Below, one piece after another: positions 62,562-64,000 of a stretch of 64,000 nt of DNA. The translations under genes and the position numbers were made by a program. This DNA comes from Spirosoma terrae (GTDB taxonomy: Bacteria; Bacteroidota; Bacteroidia; Cytophagales; Spirosomataceae): positions 62,001 through 126,000 of the forward strand of contig NZ_JAAFZH010000019.1 in NCBI RefSeq assembly GCF_010435915.1, written 5' to 3'. Every line of letters starts with the position of its first letter. Position 1 is the stretch's first letter. Below the pieces are notes generated by a model. That model made no database searches. It saw only the letters and a program-made list of their open reading frames with translations, and had not been told where the DNA came from.

Positions 62562-63131
62562 CTACACCTTCAGCAAACCACGGAAACCACGGGCAGCGTA
62601 ATAGGATTCGGCCCCGTTGTGGTATAAAAAGACGGTATCGTAACGACGATCGCAGAAAAGCGCACCACCGAGTTTTCGGATTGCAGCGGGCGTTTGCACC
62701 CAGCTCGACGTTTTTAGATCGAACGTTCCGAGTGTCTGAAGCTCCCGGTACTGCTCCTCGGTTAGTATCTCGATGCCCATCTCTTCGGCCATATCCATAG
62801 CCGTATTATCGGGTTTATGCTCTTTCCGCGATTCCCAGGCGGCCCGGTCGAAACAAATACTCCGGCGACCTTTCGGACTCTCGGCCGAACAGTCGCAAAA
62901 AATGTATTCGCCCGTTGTAGCATCCTGCCCAATCACATCAGGCTCGCCACCTGTTAGCTCCATTTCATCGAGCGACCATAATTTTCCGGGATTAGCCTCC
63001 AGCCTGGCCTGTACCGGAGCCCATTCGACACCACTATGGCGACTCATGTTTTTCTCAAAACGGGTTTTCAATACGTTCAGCAGACTTTCCTGCTGCTCGG
63101 GCGATAATTCATTCGGTTTAGTTGCCATCAT
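62562..63131 (-). CDS. DUF4256 domain protein
   Basis: 189 residues along the DUF4256 pattern (LLNVLKTRFEKNMSRHSGVEW, LEANPGKLWSLDEMELTGGEP, IFCDCSAESPKGRRSICFDR, LGGALFCDRRYDTVFLYHNG). Function unknown. Cytoplasmic. The start may be either of two adjacent ATGs. Followed by gnd upstream on the same strand with a palindrome between. Confidence 0.92.
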   Translation of the reverse strand: MMATKPNELSPEQQESLLNVLKTRFEKNMSRHSGVEWAPVQARLEANPGKLWSLDEMELTGGEPDVIGQDATTGEYIFCDCSAESPKGRRSICFDRAAWESRKEHKPDNTAMDMAEEMGIEILTEEQYRELQTLGTFDLKTSSWVQTPAAIRKLGGALFCDRRYDTVFLYHNGAESYYAARGFRGLLKV

Positions 63132-63179
63132 TTTGTTCCGTTTAACGGCCTTCAGGGTTATTTGGCTGGTTGTGTCGGA

Positions 63180-63265
63180 TTTTGAACATAGAACGCGGAT
63201 TTTTATGACTGCTATGATTTTTTAAGATCATACCAATCATAAAAATCCGCGTTCTATGTTCAAAA
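63180..63265. repeat. Inverted repeat, family 2, copy 2 (29-bp perfect arms)
   Basis: Arms 63180-63208 and 63237-63265 match perfectly; an inner TATGAT/ATCATA stem sits inside. One bp after it is the gnd stop codon, so it may also serve as that gene's terminator. Related to 49745-49786. Confidence 0.85.
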
Positions 63266-63266
63266 A

Positions 63267-64000
63267 TTAATTGTTATATGCCGTTGATACGGTATCGCCA
63301 CCTTCGCCGGTCCAGTTCGTATGGAAAAACTGACCGCGTGGCTTGTCGATACGTTCGTAGGTATGCGCCCCGAAGTAATCCCGCTGAGCTTGCAACAGGT
63401 TGGCCGGTAACCATTCACTCCGGAATCCATCCAGATAGCACAGAGCTGAGGTCAACGCAGGAGCCGGAATACCGTTGCTCAGCGCAGCCGCGCAAACCCG
63501 GCGCCAGCCCGCCTGAGCCAGTTCGATTTTCTCTTTGAAGAAATCGTCGAGCAGCAGATGCGGAAGTTCGGGATTTTTGTCAAAAGCCTTTTTGATATCG
63601 CCGAGGAACGCCGAGCGGATAATACAACCACCCCGCCACATCAGGGCAATATCACCGTAGTTCAGCTTCCATTTGTATTCTTTAGCAGCAGCCATGAACA
63701 GGTTATACCCCTGCGCGTACGATATAATTTTAGCACCGTAAAGGGCCATTTTCAGATCGTCCAGCAATTGAGCCTTATCGCCATCAAAGGTCGGCTGAGG
63801 GCCGCTGATTACTTTCGAAGCCTGCACACGCAGATCTTTTTGTGCCGACAGGAACCGGGCAAACACCGATTCACCAATCAGCGTGAGCGGAATACCCAGA
63901 TCAAGGGCTGCGGTACCGGTCCATTTTCCGGTGCCTTTTTGTCCGGCGGTATCCAGAATTTTATCAACCATTGGCGTACCGTCTTCATCCTTATAGGCCA
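63267..64000 (-). CDS. gnd: 6-phosphogluconate dehydrogenase, decarboxylating (5' end outside window)
   Basis: The minus-strand frame runs from the window edge to TAA at 63269-63267, giving the C-terminal about 244 residues. Matches the 6PGDH C-terminal domain: AYKDEDGTPMVDKILDTAGQ, KGTGKWTGTAALDLGIPLTL, AKIISYAQGYNLFMAAAKEY, WRGGCIIRSAFLGDIKKAFD, YFGAHTYERIDKPRGQFFHT. It converts 6-phosphogluconate to ribulose 5-phosphate and CO2 with NADP. The N-terminal NADP-binding domain is beyond the window. Confidence 0.95.
   Translation of the reverse strand, partial: AYKDEDGTPMVDKILDTAGQKGTGKWTGTAALDLGIPLTLIGESVFARFLSAQKDLRVQASKVISGPQPTFDGDKAQLLDDLKMALYGAKIISYAQGYNLFMAAAKEYKWKLNYGDIALMWRGGCIIRSAFLGDIKKAFDKNPELPHLLLDDFFKEKIELAQAGWRRVCAAALSNGIPAPALTSALCYLDGFRSEWLPANLLQAQRDYFGAHTYERIDKPRGQFFHTNWTGEGGDTVSTAYNN

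Noticed and set aside
1..64000. CRISPR array, prophage, defence island or BGC
   Set aside because: No regularly spaced direct repeats, no phage structural or integrase genes, no restriction or toxin-antitoxin signature, and no synthase/NRPS genes were seen.

Overview
The window looks like chromosomal DNA of a Bacteroidota bacterium, most likely a Cytophagales/Spirosomaceae member (Spirosoma-like). The grounds are: several promoters of the Bacteroidota form TTG-N18..21-TAnnTTTG; a short (287 aa) primary sigma factor; a type IX secretion sorting domain; CCDC81-type HU/SPOR and START_2 proteins; and many PVC-type dehydrogenases, family-43 hydrolases and AraC regulators. GC is about 50 percent, dropping near 58.6-60.5 kb. 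I see no rRNA, CRISPR array, prophage, plasmid origin or transposase.

Layout. 1-1.75 kb: 3' part of an M61 PDZ peptidase. 1.9-7.8 kb: a three-gene + strand operon (giant secreted TPR protein, outer-membrane barrel, membrane-anchored HU/SPOR protein). 7.9-13.1 kb: housekeeping genes on the minus strand (rpoD, pnp, rpsO, LptF/G permease). 13.5-17.1 kb: tRNA-Met and tRNA-Val, a START-like protein, an FKBP lipoprotein, an LpxR-type deacylase, and an SDR with striking palindromic operators. 17.1-19.8 kb: UMF1 transporter, hydrolase and lipoprotein. 19.9-24.5 kb: T9SS cargo protein, ATE-like transferase, AraC-SDR cassette 1. 24.6-30.9 kb: secreted MlrC peptidase, secreted adenosine deaminase, two MDR oxidoreductases, AraC.

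30.9-36.8 kb is a minus-strand sugar/sugar-acid style operon (PVC dehydrogenase with cytochrome c, sugar isomerase, SDR, ACS-type MFS). 37-46 kb is mixed metabolism (SDR, META lipoprotein, GH43-like, LysR-threonine synthase, DinB/BstA, FeoB-associated small protein, DUF4403, AlkA). 46-51 kb is a co-directional exported set: DUF1080, cupredoxin-dehydrogenase fusion, FG-GAP protein. 51.1-52.9 kb is AraC-SDR cassette 2, clearly paralogous to cassette 1. 53.4-58.6 kb carries a Tat-signal SDR divergent from a paoABC-type molybdenum aldehyde oxidoreductase. 58.6-64 kb: DUF2200, acyltransferase, DoxX/HxlR pair, GH43, DUF4256 and the C-terminal part of 6-phosphogluconate dehydrogenase.

The most unusual non-genic structure is (a) a 38-bp perfect palindrome plus a second copy of its core in front of an SDR, (b) nested inverted-repeat elements whose ends supply the stop codons of flanking genes, (c) a second inverted-repeat family with two copies, and (d) a strong excess of the heptamer GCTACGT/ACGTAGC, including in intergenic DNA. 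Gene calls rest on reading the translated sequence; no database search was run.
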